DNA of 64,000 nucleotides from Aurantimonas coralicida DSM 14790 (GCF_000421645.1 NZ_ATXK01000010.1:62001-126000); one strand, 5' to 3'; positions 19,968 to 30,258 are shown, counted from the first letter of the stretch. The notes: a model not told the origin generated them from the sequence alone. Translations and numbers: made by a program.

Positions 19968-20345
19968 ATGGGCCGCTTCACCGTGATGAGCATGACCGAC
20001 GCCGCCGCCGAGCGGGTCAAGGCGATCACGTCGAGCAAGGGCGAGGGTGCGCTCGGCCTGCGGGTCGGTATCAAGAAGGGTGGTTGCGCAGGGATGGAAT
20101 ACACCATCGACCTCGCAACCGAGGCCAATCCCAACGAGGACATGATCGAGAAGGACGGCGCCAGGGTGCTGGTCGCGCCGGAAGCGGTCCTGTTCCTGCT
20201 CGGCACCGAGATGGACTACGAGGAGACCGTCCTGCGGTCCGGCTTCACCTTCCGCAATCCCAACCAGACCTCGGCCTGCGGCTGCGGCGAATCCGTCGAG
20301 CTGAAGCAGGCCGATCTGGCGACGCTCGCCGGCCAGCCGGGATGA
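19968..20345 (+). CDS. sufA: A-type Fe-S carrier (SufA/IscA family)
   Basis: Carries assembled Fe-S clusters from the scaffold to target proteins. The 125-residue protein shows the HesB/IscA core with three conserved cysteines, one in KKGGCAGMEY and two in the C-terminal SACGCGESV. AAGGAGG lies five bases before the ATG, the strongest ribosome-binding site in the operon. It is the last suf gene. SufA and IscA names are not separable by sequence; the suf context favours SufA. Confidence 0.93.
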   Translation: MGRFTVMSMTDAAAERVKAITSSKGEGALGLRVGIKKGGCAGMEYTIDLATEANPNEDMIEKDGARVLVAPEAVLFLLGTEMDYEETVLRSGFTFRNPNQTSACGCGESVELKQADLATLAGQPG

Positions 20346-20373
20346 CCGCCCGCCATCGCACCTGAGCGGTCCG

Positions 20374-20763
20374 ATGGACGAGGACATTCTCCGCGAGCTT
20401 TTCGCCTCGGTTCCCGGATTTCGCATTCGCCGGATGTTCGGCGGGCAGGGGATCTATGCGGGGGATCGCATCCTCGCCCTGGTCGTCGACGGCGAACTCT
20501 ATCTCAAGAGCAATGCCGAGACCGATGCCATCTACGAGGCCGAAGGTCTGCAAAACTGGCATTACGCCCGCACCGGTCGAAGCCCCGTGCGGATGCCCTA
20601 TTACCGGATTCCGGATGCCGCCTTCGACGACCCGGACGAAGCGCAACGCTGGATCGCGCTAGCGGACGGAGCCTCCCGGCGCGCGGCCGAGGCGAAGGGC
20701 GCCGCGAAGCCCAAAGGCGAGCCGAAACGGCCGAGATCGGGCACCCGAACCCCGAAGGCCTGA
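20374..20763 (+). CDS. TfoX/Sxy N-terminal domain protein
   Basis: The 129-residue protein carries the TfoX N-terminal domain (RRMFGGQGIYAGDRILALV, then a YYRIPDAAFDDPDEAQRW ending) with a basic, low-complexity tail (KPKGEPKRPRSG). Full-length TfoX/Sxy regulates competence in gammaproteobacteria, but the C-terminal domain is missing and the role in alphaproteobacteria is unknown. It follows sufA by 28 bp and may be read through from the suf operon. It converges with mazG. Confidence 0.85.
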   Translation: MDEDILRELFASVPGFRIRRMFGGQGIYAGDRILALVVDGELYLKSNAETDAIYEAEGLQNWHYARTGRSPVRMPYYRIPDAAFDDPDEAQRWIALADGASRRAAEAKGAAKPKGEPKRPRSGTRTPKA

Positions 20764-20820
20764 GCGCGGCAGCCTTGACCTGCGGTATCCGACCAGACCC
20801 TCAGGACCGGCCCGGCCCCG

Positions 20821-21693
20821 TCAGGACGCCGCCGGCTGCTTGCGCGTCTTGGCTGCGATCCAGAGCGCTTCCATTTCATCGAGGCTGGCCGTTTCCAGCG
20901 CGCGGCCCGTCGCGGCAAGCTCTTGCTCTATATGGCGAAACCGGCCACGGAACTTGCGGACGCAACGCCGCAACGCGGCTTCGGGATCGATCTCGTGATA
21001 GCGCGCGAGATTGACCGCACTGAACAGGAGATCGCCGATCTCGCCCTCAAGCGCGTCGCGATCGCCGCTCTCCGCAGCCTCGGCGACTTCGTCGATTTCC
21101 TCGATGATCTTGCCGACGATCGGCTCCGGCCGGTCCCAGTCGAAGCCGACTTTCGCGGCTTTCTGCTGGATTTTCAGTGCCAGCGTCAGCGCCGGAAAGC
21201 CTGACGGAACCCCGTCGAGAAACCCCGATGCGGCCTGGTCCGCTGCCTCCGGGACGCGCGTGTCGGCCGTCAGCGCGACCGTGGCCGCTGTCGCGCGCAG
21301 AGCCGCGCGCTCGGCCTTTTCCTCGGCCTTGATGCGCTCCCACTGGCCCTTGGCCGAGCCCGCCGAACGCGCTTCGGCATCGCCAAAGACATGCGGATGC
21401 CGGCGGATCATCTTGCGGGTGATGCCGTCCACCACGTCGCCGAAATCGAACAGGCCGGCCTCGGACGCGAGTTGTGCGTGGTATACGACCTGCAGCAGGA
21501 GGTCGCCCAGCTCCTCGCGCAGGTCGACCGCGTCGTTGCGTTCGATGGCATCGGCGACCTCGTAGGCTTCCTCGATCGTGTAGGGCGCGATCGTAGCGAA
21601 GTCCTGCTCGACATCCCAGGGACAGCCGGAAACCGGATCGCGCAGCGCCGCCATGATCTCGACGAGGCGTGCAACGTCCTTGGATGGCGTCAT
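20821..21693 (-). CDS. mazG: Nucleoside triphosphate pyrophosphohydrolase MazG
   Basis: Hydrolyses canonical and damaged NTPs to NMP and pyrophosphate, a house-cleaning and stringent-response role. The 290-residue protein has two MazG domains. The first has GCPWDVEQDFATIAPYTIEEAYEV with metal-binding EELGDLL, and the second has KIIEEIDEVAEA and EIGDLLF. The start MTPSKDVARL matches the family; the open frame continues 44 codons upstream without conserved features. It is separated from the MBL hydrolase by 261 bp, so it probably has its own promoter. Confidence 0.95.
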   Translation of the reverse strand: MTPSKDVARLVEIMAALRDPVSGCPWDVEQDFATIAPYTIEEAYEVADAIERNDAVDLREELGDLLLQVVYHAQLASEAGLFDFGDVVDGITRKMIRRHPHVFGDAEARSAGSAKGQWERIKAEEKAERAALRATAATVALTADTRVPEAADQAASGFLDGVPSGFPALTLALKIQQKAAKVGFDWDRPEPIVGKIIEEIDEVAEAAESGDRDALEGEIGDLLFSAVNLARYHEIDPEAALRRCVRKFRGRFRHIEQELAATGRALETASLDEMEALWIAAKTRKQPAAS

Positions 21694-21954
21694 GGCGAAA
21701 CTCCGGAACAGTCCTGCGGATCGATCCCGCATAGCGACGCGCGGACCCGAGGGGAAGGGCCAGCCGATGACCGGCACGCATCGCGGCGTCTCACACGGCC
21801 TACAGTCGAGCCCGTATCCATCCACCCATGCACCTAAGTTGCATAAGATAGATTATGGAACCGAACGGATGGCGGCTGATGGGCAGCAGATATGCCGGAC
21901 GTTGGGCGGCCTCGGTCGGGCCTGCGATCCGGTCGCAGCCGGCGCGGCTCCGGC

Positions 21955-22767
21955 TCAGGCGTCGAGCGGCCATTCCAGCGTCAGGCCGTCGAAGCCCGGA
22001 CGCACATGGCCCGGCAGCTCGCGACAGAGTGTGGCGTAGTCCAGCGGAATATGCATGTGGGTCAGCGTCGCTTCGGGCACGCCGAAACGCGCGATCCAGT
22101 CGAGCGCCTGCTCGACCGACAGATGGCTCGGATGCGTCCGGTACTGGAGCGCGTCGATGACGATGTGCTGCGCGCCGGCAATGGCCGCGATGGCGGCGTC
22201 CGGAAAGTCGCTGACGTCGCTGCAATAGGCCAGCGGCCCGATCCGGTAGCCCAGCGAATGGATCGAGCCGTGTTCCTGGCGAAATGGCGCAAAGCTCAGC
22301 TTGCCGCCGGCGCCATCGACCGAGAATGTCTGGCCGGCGCTGATCTCGACATGCCGCGCCACCGGCGGATAGGCGCTGCCCGCCGGTGTCTCGAAGCAAT
22401 AGCGGAAGGCTTCCAGCACACGGGCATGGGTCGAATGGTCGGAATGCACCGGAATGCGGGACTTCTGGGTCAGCATGTAGCCGCGCAGATCGTCCATGCC
22501 GTGAATGTGGTCGGCATGCGGATGGGTCAGCACCACGGCGTCGAGATGTGCGACCCTGGCCATCAGCATCTGCTCGCGAAAATCCGGGCCGCAATCGATG
22601 GCGACGACCGTCCGGCCGTTCGGTCCGATCCGCTCGACCAGCGCCGAAGACCGCAGACGGCGGTTCTTCGGGTTCGTCGGGTCGCATGCGCCCCAGTCGC
22701 CGTTGATCCGCGGCACTCCCGGCGACGAAGCGCAGCCCAGAATGGTCAGCCGTAGCGTGTCGCTCAC
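21955..22767 (-). CDS. MBL-fold metallohydrolase (PhnP-like)
   Basis: A 270-residue metallo-beta-lactamase-fold hydrolase of the PhnP-like group (cyclic phosphodiesterase-type). The metal site HxHxDH is seen as THPHADHIHGMDDL, with a further ligand in YCSDVSDF and HMHIP at the end. The N-terminal TILGCASSPGVP is typical. It starts 15 bp after the tatD stop and is the last gene of the metG operon. The substrate is not known; phn genes are absent here, so a phosphonate role is not supported. Confidence 0.88.
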   Translation of the reverse strand: MSDTLRLTILGCASSPGVPRINGDWGACDPTNPKNRRLRSSALVERIGPNGRTVVAIDCGPDFREQMLMARVAHLDAVVLTHPHADHIHGMDDLRGYMLTQKSRIPVHSDHSTHARVLEAFRYCFETPAGSAYPPVARHVEISAGQTFSVDGAGGKLSFAPFRQEHGSIHSLGYRIGPLAYCSDVSDFPDAAIAAIAGAQHIVIDALQYRTHPSHLSVEQALDWIARFGVPEATLTHMHIPLDYATLCRELPGHVRPGFDGLTLEWPLDA

Positions 22768-22782
22768 CCTCAGCGTCTCCGC

Positions 22783-23580
22783 CTAAGCCGTTCTCGGATC
22801 GGGAACTTTCGAGAACAGCGCGAAGAAATTGTCCGAGGTCTGGCGCGCGATGGTCGCCAGATCGACTCCCTTCGTTTCTGCAAGGACCTCGGCGGTATGG
22901 CGAACGTAAGCCGGCTCATTGCGTTTGCCGCGATACGGCGGCGGCGCGAGATACGGCGCGTCGGTCTCAACCAGCAGGCGCTCCATCGGCACGTCGGCGG
23001 CGATGGCGCGGATCTCCTCGGACTTCTTGAAGGCCAGGATGCCGGAGAACGACACATGGCCGCCAAGCGCCACGCCGACCTCGGCGAGCCGCGGTCCGGC
23101 GGAGAAGCAGTGCAGGATGAAGGGGAAGGTCCCCTTCCCGCTTTCGTCCTCGAGGATCCGGATCATGTCGTCGTCGGCGTCGCGCGAATGGATCACCAGC
23201 GGCAGCCCGGTCTCGCGCGCCGCCGCGATATGCCGGCGAAACACCGTCTCCTGGATGTCGCGCGGCGCCTTGTCGTAGAAATAGTCGAGCCCGGCTTCGC
23301 CGATGGCGACGATCCGCGGGTCCTGCGACAGACGCACGAGTTCTTCGGTGCTGACATCCGGCTCGGCGGCGGCGTTGTGCGGATGGGTGCCGACCGAGGC
23401 ATAGACCTCCGGGTGGTCCCGCGTGATCGCCTTTAAGTTCTCGATCTTCGAGACGAAGGTCGAGATCGTCACGAACAGGCCGACGCCTTCGGCCTTGGCG
23501 CGGACGATCAGGTCCGCGCGATCCTCGGCGAAGTCCGGGAAGTCCAGATGGCAATGGCTGTCGACGAGGAACGGCATCAT
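22783..23580 (-). CDS. tatD: TatD-family metal-dependent DNase
   Basis: TatD-like hydrolases are metal-dependent 3'-5' nucleases implicated in DNA repair. The 265-residue protein shows the first metal motif [11 protein letters not shown], then [10 protein letters not shown], the histidines in [10 protein letters not shown] and FILHCFSAG, and ETDAPYLAP near the end. Its start overlaps the metG stop by 4 bp (ATGA). The order tmk-holB-metG-tatD is widely conserved in bacteria. A YcfH-type assignment is equally good. Confidence 0.92.
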   Translation of the reverse strand: MMPFLVDSHCHLDFPDFAEDRADLIVRAKAEGVGLFVTISTFVSKIENLKAITRDHPEVYASVGTHPHNAAAEPDVSTEELVRLSQDPRIVAIGEAGLDYFYDKAPRDIQETVFRRHIAAARETGLPLVIHSRDADDDMIRILEDESGKGTFPFILHCFSAGPRLAEVGVALGGHVSFSGILAFKKSEEIRAIAADVPMERLLVETDAPYLAPPPYRGKRNEPAYVRHTAEVLAETKGVDLATIARQTSDNFFALFSKVPDPRTA

Positions 23581-25124
23581 GATGCGGCGTCTTCCGCCTC
23601 GACGAAGCGCGGGAAGATCGGCTGCGGCGCCGGCAGGTCGGCCCCCGGGACGAGGCGGACATCGGGTGTCAGTTCATTGAATGTCCGGCCGTCCGGGCCG
23701 ACCCCGAGAATGTCGAGCAGCTTGCCGGCGCTCTCCGGCACGAAGGGCTGCAGCAGGATCGCCACGCGGCGCAGGATCTCGGCGGTGACGAACAGCACCG
23801 TCTCCATGCGCGCCGGATCGCTCTTGCGCAGCGCCCAGGGCTCCTGGCCTGCGAAATAGCGGTTGGCCTCGCTGACCACGGCGATGATCGCGGCGAGAAC
23901 GCCGTGCAGTTCCTGCCGGTCGATCATCGTGCGGACCTTGGGCAACAGGTCGTTCGCCGCGGTCAGGATCGCCGTATCGGCCTCGGTGAACGCGCCCGGC
24001 GCTGGCACCTTCGCGCCGCAATGCTTGCCGACCATCGACAGCGACCGCTGCGCCAGATTGCCGAGATCGTTGGCGAGCTCGGAATTGGTTCGGTTGACGA
24101 TCGCCTCGTGGGAATAATTGCCGTCCTGGCCGAACGGCACCTCCCGAAGCAGGAAATAGCGCAGCCGATCGAGGCCGTAGACCTCGACCAGGGCGGCCGG
24201 GTCGATGACGTTGCCGACCGACTTCGACATCTTCTCCCCGCGGTTGAACAGGAAGCCGTGGGCATAGACGCGGCGCGGCAGCGGCAGGCCGGCAGACATC
24301 AGGAAGGCCGGCCAGTAGACCGTATGGAAGCGCACGATGTCCTTGCCGATGACGTGCAGGTCGGCGGGCCAGTAGGCCGAGCGCTCGCCCTCCTCCGGAA
24401 AGCCGGTGGCGGTCAGGTAGTTGGTGAGCGCGTCGACCCACACATACATGACGTGCTTCTCGTCGCCGGGCACGGGAATGCCCCAGTCGAAGGTGGTCCG
24501 CGAGATCGACAGGTCGCGCAGGCCCGAGCGTACGAAGGACATCACCTCGTTGCGCCGCTCGGCCGGGCCGATGAAGTCGGGATTGTCCTCGTAAAGCGCC
24601 AGCAGCCGGTCCTGGAACTCCGACAGCTTGAAGAAATAGCTTTCCTCGGCCACCCATTCGACGGGCGAGCCCTGCGGGCCGTAGCGCTTGCCATCCTCGC
24701 GCAGTTCGGTCTCGTCCTCGCCGTAATAGGCTTCGTCGCGGACCGAGTACCAGCCCGAATAGGCGTCCTTGTAGACGTCTCCGGCGGCGGCCATCTTGGT
24801 CCAGATCGCCTGGCTGGCGGCCACGTGCCGCTCTTCGCTGGTGCGGATGAAATCGTCGTTGGTGCCGCCCAGAAGGGTCGCCATCGCCTCGAACTCGGCC
24901 GAGTTCCGCCGGGCGAGCTCGGCCGGGCTGATGCCCTGCTCGCGCGCGCTCTGCAGCATCTTGATGCCGTGCTCGTCGGTGCCCGTCAGGAAGAACACGT
25001 CGTAGCCGTCCAGCCGCTTGAAGCGCGCCAGGGCATCGGTCGCGATGAACTCGTAGGCGTGGCCGATATGCGGACGACCGTTCGGATAGGAGATCGCGGT
25101 GGTCAGATAGAAGCGTTCGGCCAT
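23577..25124 (-). CDS. metG: Methionyl-tRNA synthetase
   Basis: Charges initiator and elongator tRNA-Met. The 515-residue length fits the shorter alphaproteobacterial type without the C-terminal dimerisation domain. Class I signatures are PHIGHAYE and KMSKSVGN. The start [16 protein letters not shown] is the usual family N-terminus. The frame stays open to 25400, but that stretch would run into holB and has no family similarity. A 107-bp gap separates it from holB. Confidence 0.97.
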   Translation of the reverse strand: MAERFYLTTAISYPNGRPHIGHAYEFIATDALARFKRLDGYDVFFLTGTDEHGIKMLQSAREQGISPAELARRNSAEFEAMATLLGGTNDDFIRTSEERHVAASQAIWTKMAAAGDVYKDAYSGWYSVRDEAYYGEDETELREDGKRYGPQGSPVEWVAEESYFFKLSEFQDRLLALYEDNPDFIGPAERRNEVMSFVRSGLRDLSISRTTFDWGIPVPGDEKHVMYVWVDALTNYLTATGFPEEGERSAYWPADLHVIGKDIVRFHTVYWPAFLMSAGLPLPRRVYAHGFLFNRGEKMSKSVGNVIDPAALVEVYGLDRLRYFLLREVPFGQDGNYSHEAIVNRTNSELANDLGNLAQRSLSMVGKHCGAKVPAPGAFTEADTAILTAANDLLPKVRTMIDRQELHGVLAAIIAVVSEANRYFAGQEPWALRKSDPARMETVLFVTAEILRRVAILLQPFVPESAGKLLDILGVGPDGRTFNELTPDVRLVPGADLPAPQPIFPRFVEAEDAAS

Positions 25125-25231
25125 GGGGCTGTCGTCAAACTCCGGTACGATAGGCGACGTGATCCCTGCGACATAGTGCATTGGCGCAGGCGGCTCAATC
25201 GATCGGCGCCCGAAACCTGCCGCAATGGCGT

Positions 25232-26290
25232 TCAGGCGGCGCTTGCGGCCCCGCGGCAGCGGTAGAACCGGTCGAAAAGCGTCAGCAGCGCCTGCTTGCG
25301 GTCGAGATTGTAGGCCGCGGCCTCGCGCAGCCTTGCGGTCTCGTCCTGCCAGAGCGCCGCGAGCGACGCGGCCCCGGCGCTGTCGCCGCGCGAAAGGCAC
25401 GCCTCGCTCGCCTCGGCTGTTGCCGACAGAAGCGCCGTGATCAGAAACTCGTAGGCCTGCTCGCGCCCCTTCTGGGTCAGGGCGTCGGCCATGGAATGGA
25501 TGCTGTTCCAGTCGGGCCGGTCTGCTGCAATGAGCGTCTGGAGCGACTGCCGGATCTCGATCCCGCCATAGGCGATCAGGGAGATCGCCTGCCGTGCGCT
25601 GCCTTCGCTGAGCGGTACGGCGGCGGCAATCTCATCCTGGCCGGCGCTGGGCAGCGCGGCGGCGGTCGCTGCGGCGAGGTCAGCGTCCTCCAGCGGTTCG
25701 AAGCGCAGGGTGCGGCAGCGCGACCGGATGGTCGGCAACAACCGGCCCGGCGTGTGGTTCATGATCAGGAAGACCGAGCGCGCGGGCGGCTCCTCGAGAA
25801 TCTTCAACAGCGCGTTGGCGGCGCTGCGGTTCATGTCGTCGGCCGGATCGATGATCGCGATCCGCCAGCTGGTGCGCGAACCGGTGGCCTGGAAGAACCG
25901 GTTGAGCTTGCGCACGCCCTCGACGGTGATCTGGGTGCGAAAACCCGTGCCCTTCTCGACCGGCGGGCGGGTCACATGAACGAGGCCGGGATAGGTGCCG
26001 AGCGCGATCTGGCGCATGGCGGGGTCGGCCGGATCGAACACCGGCGCCTCGGTGCCCCTGGCATGGCCGGGCGAAAGCAGGTGCCGCGCGAAGGCGAAGG
26101 CGGTCGTCGCCTTGCCGACCCCGCGCGGGCCCTGAAACAGCCAGGCATGGTGCAGCCGCCCGGCCGCTTCGGCCGACGCCAGCTCGGCAAATTCGCTGCG
26201 GTGCCCGAAGAGCGTGGGTGTCGCCGCGGGCGGCGGCACGCCATCGAGATCGTCGTGGCTCGCCGGGATGTCCAGCGCCGCGTCGCTCAT
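25232..26290 (-). CDS. holB: DNA polymerase III delta-prime subunit
   Basis: Part of the clamp-loader complex that places the beta sliding clamp on DNA. The 352-residue protein has an AAA+ fold with the Walker A-like [14 protein letters not shown] and sensor-like [27 protein letters not shown] lies near the N-terminus. The zinc-finger cysteines seen in many delta-prime subunits are absent, as is common in alphaproteobacteria. The start overlaps tmk by 4 bp, so the two are coupled. Confidence 0.93.
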   Translation of the reverse strand: MSDAALDIPASHDDLDGVPPPAATPTLFGHRSEFAELASAEAAGRLHHAWLFQGPRGVGKATTAFAFARHLLSPGHARGTEAPVFDPADPAMRQIALGTYPGLVHVTRPPVEKGTGFRTQITVEGVRKLNRFFQATGSRTSWRIAIIDPADDMNRSAANALLKILEEPPARSVFLIMNHTPGRLLPTIRSRCRTLRFEPLEDADLAAATAAALPSAGQDEIAAAVPLSEGSARQAISLIAYGGIEIRQSLQTLIAADRPDWNSIHSMADALTQKGREQAYEFLITALLSATAEASEACLSRGDSAGAASLAALWQDETARLREAAAYNLDRKQALLTLFDRFYRCRGAASAA

Positions 26291-26970
26291 CGGGCGGCCT
26301 GCCCTGCCCCCAGCGACTGGCCGATCGCCTCGAACCGGGCCGCCCCGAGGCGGTCGTCGACGATGTCCCGGATCTCCGCCGCGACCTTGTCTTCGGCCTG
26401 CGTGCCGTCGACGATCACGCAGCGCTCCGGTTCGTCCTCGGCGAGCTTGCGGAAGGCCTGCCGGCGGAGCTCGTGCAGCGCTTCGTCCTCCTTCTCGAAA
26501 CGGTCGGGCGAATGGTCGGCCCGGCGCTGGCGCGCCCGCTCGACCCCGACGCTCGCCGGCACGTCGAGGATGATGGTCAGGTTCGGCAGGAGATCGCCGA
26601 GCGCGGCCCGCTCCATCGCGTCGCGATAATCCTGGTCGAGATCGGAATCGAGGAATTGATAGACCCGGGTGGAATCATGGAACCGGTCGCACAGGACGAT
26701 CTTGCCGGCATCCAGTGCCGGCCGGATCAGCGTGTCCACATGATCGGCGCGGGCAGCGGCGAAGAGCATCGCCTCGACCTCGACGCCCAGCCCCTCGGCG
26801 GCGCCGGACAGGATGACGTGCCGCAGTGCGTCGGCGCCGGGCGAGCCGCCCGGCTCGCGGGTGGTGACGACGTCGTGGCCCTCGCTGCGCAGATGGTCGG
26901 AAAGCCGGGCGATCTGGGTCGTCTTGCCACTCCCCTCGCCGCCCTCGAATGTCATGAAAAATCGGGTCAA
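26287..26970 (-). CDS. tmk: Thymidylate kinase
   Basis: Phosphorylates dTMP to dTDP for DNA synthesis. 227 residues. The P-loop is FEGGEGSGKTTQ, followed by the DRFHDST motif after VLCDR and a LID region rich in arginine (RARQRRADHSPDRFEKE). It is 19 bp downstream of the D-Ala-D-Ala carboxypeptidase gene and overlaps holB. Confidence 0.96.
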   Translation of the reverse strand: MTRFFMTFEGGEGSGKTTQIARLSDHLRSEGHDVVTTREPGGSPGADALRHVILSGAAEGLGVEVEAMLFAAARADHVDTLIRPALDAGKIVLCDRFHDSTRVYQFLDSDLDQDYRDAMERAALGDLLPNLTIILDVPASVGVERARQRRADHSPDRFEKEDEALHELRRQAFRKLAEDEPERCVIVDGTQAEDKVAAEIRDIVDDRLGAARFEAIGQSLGAGQAAR

Positions 26971-26989
26971 TTCGCGTCCGCGTGGATGA

Positions 26990-28183
26990 TCAGAGCGTCC
27001 GGAGCCAGCCGACGGCGAGCTCCCTGACCGCGCCGAGTGCGCGGTCGGTGAAGCTTCCGGCAGCCACCGCGCTGGCAGCGTGGAGGTCGCGCGAAAGCAC
27101 CGGCTCTCCTTCTACCAGAATATCCAGCGAGGCAACGGTCTGGCCTTCGGCGATCGGCGCGATCAGGGGTTCCAGATAACGGATCTGGAGGCTGACGAGC
27201 TCGGGCGCATCGGCGGGGACGAGCGCCTCGACGGGCTCCGTCGCGGCCAGCGCGACACTGCCGGATTCGCCCCCGAAGACATTGGCCGAACCGACGATCT
27301 GGCCGGCCGGAAACAGCGTCTCCGATTCGAACGATTCCCGTGCCCACAGCAGCAACTTGCGGGCTTCGCTGGCGCGGTCGCGGGCGGTTTCGAGCCCGCT
27401 CACCGCCAGAAGCGTATCGCGGCCGCCATTCGAGGTGGCTCCGACCAGGCTGAACCCCGAGGCCTCGGTGTAGCCCGTCTCGATCCCGTCCGCGCCGATC
27501 TCCATCGACAGCAGCGGATTGCGATTGCGCTGAAAGATCTTGTTCCACTCGAAGGCCGGCTCGGCATAGATCGCGTAGAGCTCGGGATAGGTGGACCGGA
27601 GATGACGCGCCAGCGTGATCAGGTCGCGGGCGGTGACATACTGGTCGTCCGCCGGCAGGCCGGTCGGATTGGCGAAGCGCGAATTGATCATGCCGAGCTC
27701 CCGGGCCCGGGCGTTCATGCGCTCGGCGAAGGCCGCCTCGGAGCCTTCCATGCCCTCGGCGATGACGATCGCCGCGTCGTTGGCCGACTGGATGATCGCC
27801 CCGCGGATCAGCGCCGAGACCGGCACCTGGGACTTCAGCTCGGCGAACATCGTCGAGGTCCGCGACGGTGCGCCGCCGGTGCGCCAGGCATGCTCGCTGA
27901 CGGGAAATTCCGTGTCGAGGGTGAGCGTCCCGTCCTTGATCGCCGCGAAGACGATTTCCATCGTCATCATCTTGGCGAGCGACGCCGGCGGGAACGGCGC
28001 GTCGGCATTCTTGGCAAACAGCACCGTGCCGGTTTCGCCATCGACGAGCAACGCTTCGCGGGCCGTCGTCTCGATCCGCGGCACGTCCTCCTCCTGGGCC
28101 AGGGTGGGGCCGACGGGCCCTGCCAGCGGCAGCATGAGAGAGACGGTGACGACGAAGGCCTTGAACGGAAATGCGTTTGTCAT
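26990..28183 (-). CDS. D-alanyl-D-alanine carboxypeptidase (PBP5/6 type) with altered KTG motif
   Basis: A low-molecular-weight penicillin-binding protein that would trim the terminal D-Ala of peptidoglycan stem peptides. 397 residues, with a cleavable signal peptide of about 30 residues (ending AGPVGPTLAQ). The SxxK motif is S68-L-A-K71 and the SxN motif is S133-A-N135. The third motif reads ETG (GIETGYTEASG) at residue 235, where the family has KTG; the codon is GAG at 27481-27479. A C-terminal PBP5-like domain and amphipathic tail (AVRELAVGWLRTL) follow. The change may reduce or abolish catalysis; see findings. Confidence 0.9.
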   Translation of the reverse strand: MTNAFPFKAFVVTVSLMLPLAGPVGPTLAQEEDVPRIETTAREALLVDGETGTVLFAKNADAPFPPASLAKMMTMEIVFAAIKDGTLTLDTEFPVSEHAWRTGGAPSRTSTMFAELKSQVPVSALIRGAIIQSANDAAIVIAEGMEGSEAAFAERMNARARELGMINSRFANPTGLPADDQYVTARDLITLARHLRSTYPELYAIYAEPAFEWNKIFQRNRNPLLSMEIGADGIETGYTEASGFSLVGATSNGGRDTLLAVSGLETARDRASEARKLLLWARESFESETLFPAGQIVGSANVFGGESGSVALAATEPVEALVPADAPELVSLQIRYLEPLIAPIAEGQTVASLDILVEGEPVLSRDLHAASAVAAGSFTDRALGAVRELAVGWLRTL

Positions 28184-28391
28184 CGGTATCCGCGTGCACG
28201 TGCCGGCGGCTTGGAGCCGCGGGCACTGGAAGATGAGCGGACTTTAGGCCGCTGCCGGACGCCGCCGCAACATGCGCGTCGTCACTTTCCGTCGGACTGG
28301 TTTCCGCTCTCTCGGGAGAGGATGCGCTGAGAGGCTGAACAAGCCCGTGGGCCGGCTCGGCGGCCGCCTGCCGGGCCTGTCGCGCAACCGA

Positions 28392-29522
28392 TCAGTCGCG
28401 GATGACGAAAGCGTTTTCCGCACCGACCTGCCAGAGCCGACGCAGCACGGCATCGGTGTCGGCAACGGGGGCGACGACCAACGTCGCGACGCGGCCATTC
28501 TCGCCGGGAACTGCGTCCTCGACCAGTTCGCCATGACCGAATGCGACGCTGCGCACCCGCTCTGCCAGATCGCCGGCGATCGTGCCGATGGCAATCCGTT
28601 CCGGCTCCGCGGCGACCGCCGCCGACAGTGCATCGCCTGCACCGCCAGTGCTGTGTTCCGGCGCGTAGGAGCTGGCAAAAGCGGCGATCCCGTCCAGCGG
28701 CAGCAAGCTGCGCAGATCGAAGCCTTCACCCGATCCGGCGCCCCTGCCCTCACCCGCCCGGACGGCGTCCGGACGCACACCCGGCAATTCGCGGGTCTCG
28801 CCATAAGCGATGGCGCTCGGCTGGACGCCGCGCTGCGGGATCGGCCGATCGTCGGCCGAGGCCACCATGACGGCGTCGCCATACGGATCGGCGCCCTGGG
28901 CCGGCACGTAGCTCGCCATCAGCATCTGCGTGTCGTCGCCTTCCAGCGGCGCCCGGCCGATATAGTCGACCTGCACCTCGGCAGTGCCGGCATGCTGGAA
29001 GTCCAGCAGCTTCGCCGCCACGGCCGACAGGTCGATCTCGCGGCCATGGGCGAAGGGCCCGCGGTCGTTGACCCGCACCATGACGCGGCTGCCATTCTCG
29101 AGATTGGTGACCATCGCATAGGAGGGCAGCGGAAACGTCTTATGGGCCGCCGACAGGCCATGCATGTCGTAGACTTCGCCATTCGCGGTCAGGCGGCCGT
29201 GGAAGTTCGGGCCGTACCACGAGGCCGTGCCGGACTTGGAATAGCCCGGATCGTCCTTGGGATAGTACCACTTGCCGCGTACCTTGTAGGGCTTGCCGAC
29301 CTGCGAACGGCCGCCGCCCTTGGGCACGCGCTTGGCAGTGGTGATGCGCGGACTGGCCGGAACGCCGAAGGTCCGGGAGTCGAATTTCACGGTAGTGCTG
29401 ATGTCGGCCAGTTCCTCGACCGGGGACTGCGCCCCCGTGCAGCCGGCCAGAAACATTCCGGACGAAACGATCAGGCCGGTCATCAGCCCGTGTCGCTTCC
29501 GTCTCGCAGCGGCAATGCCCAT
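28392..29522 (-). CDS. rlpA: RlpA-like septal lytic transglycosylase lipoprotein
   Basis: RlpA cuts denuded glycan strands at the septum or binds peptidoglycan. The 376-residue protein starts with a lipoprotein signal (MTGLIVSSGMFLAGC) whose cysteine would be lipidated. The double-psi beta-barrel domain follows at about residues 95-185, with GTASWYGPNFHGRLTANGE and VNDRGPFAHGREIDLS carrying the catalytic acid. The C-terminal 70 residues are weakly SPOR-like (VATLVVAPVADTDAVLRRLW). It is first in the run to dacA-type, tmk and holB genes, with 208 bp before the next start. Confidence 0.9.
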   Translation of the reverse strand: MGIAAARRKRHGLMTGLIVSSGMFLAGCTGAQSPVEELADISTTVKFDSRTFGVPASPRITTAKRVPKGGGRSQVGKPYKVRGKWYYPKDDPGYSKSGTASWYGPNFHGRLTANGEVYDMHGLSAAHKTFPLPSYAMVTNLENGSRVMVRVNDRGPFAHGREIDLSAVAAKLLDFQHAGTAEVQVDYIGRAPLEGDDTQMLMASYVPAQGADPYGDAVMVASADDRPIPQRGVQPSAIAYGETRELPGVRPDAVRAGEGRGAGSGEGFDLRSLLPLDGIAAFASSYAPEHSTGGAGDALSAAVAAEPERIAIGTIAGDLAERVRSVAFGHGELVEDAVPGENGRVATLVVAPVADTDAVLRRLWQVGAENAFVIRD

Positions 29523-30085
29523 GCTGCGCCCCTTCCATCACTCAATACACAGCCGGAAGATCCGCGAACGGCACTTCCGGCACCTGCGCCCCCATGCAGG
29601 CTGGAGCTTACCAAAGACTGAACCCGCCGGGCAAACCTTTGGCCGCAACGCGCCCGATCCGCCGGCCCTTTCGGCGCTTGACTTGGCCGCCGGCCGCGCG
29701 CAGCCGACACGCTCTTCACAACCGCCCGGCTCCGCGTTGCCACGCCCCCCAAACGCGGCGCGGCCCCTGCCGCGCCCGGCGATAAGGCGTTGAGTCCGAA
29801 CAGCCTCTGCCACGCGAACACAGCACAATGCGCCGGCATGCCGACGGCTGCACGGCCCCGCCAATCAACGCCGGGCGCCACATTGCCGCCACGGTTGGAC
29901 CGGTGGCCGCTATGCGGATAACGTCCGTTCACGAATTATTACAACGCTATCTCCCAACCCGGCCGCGCGTCGCGAACTGCTTGAACCACCGCGGCCGACA
30001 CCGACGCGAAGGCCACGCCCACGATCGCGGCCAAGACACCACGCCCGCTTGCGCCGGACCGCCGTCGGCTTTAATCGGACGCTGT
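29523..30085. other. Intergenic region between rlpA and tRNA-Ser
   Basis: 563 bp without a supportable gene. Short open frames exist on both strands but none has a ribosome-binding site with family-like sequence. An AT-rich patch at about 29928-29950 (ACGAATTATTACAACGC) is the best candidate for a promoter region. No repeat or strong hairpin was seen. Confidence 0.6.
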
Positions 30086-30175
30086 CGGATGGGTGGCCGA
30101 GCGGTTGAAGGCACCGGTCTTGAAAACCGGCGTGCGGGAGACCGTACCGTGGGTTCGAATCCCACCCCATCCGCC
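30086..30175 (+). tRNA. tRNA-Ser (anticodon UGA)
   Basis: The 90-nt sequence folds as a class II tRNA. Acceptor GGATGGG pairs with CCCATCC and CCA is encoded. The anticodon loop is CTTGAAA, with TGA at 30120-30122 read as UGA for serine UCA codons. The T-loop is GTTCGAATC and a long variable arm (GCGGGAGACCGTAC) is typical of tRNA-Ser. Confidence 0.96.
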
Positions 30176-30258
30176 AACCCAGCTATCGATCACTTGGTAT
30201 CGCGAATTCCTATGGTCCCGGGGTGCAGTGCGGTTCGCGTCAATGACCGAGTATCGGT

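Noticed and set aside
21828-21848. Inverted repeat ATGCA...TGCAT in the mazG upstream region as an operator
   Set aside because: Only five-base arms with a 7-bp spacer; not distinctive enough to assign to a regulator.
30086-30175. tRNA-Ser as an integrase attachment site for an island
   Set aside because: No integrase gene nearby and no second copy of the tRNA 3' end was found in the following 10 kb.
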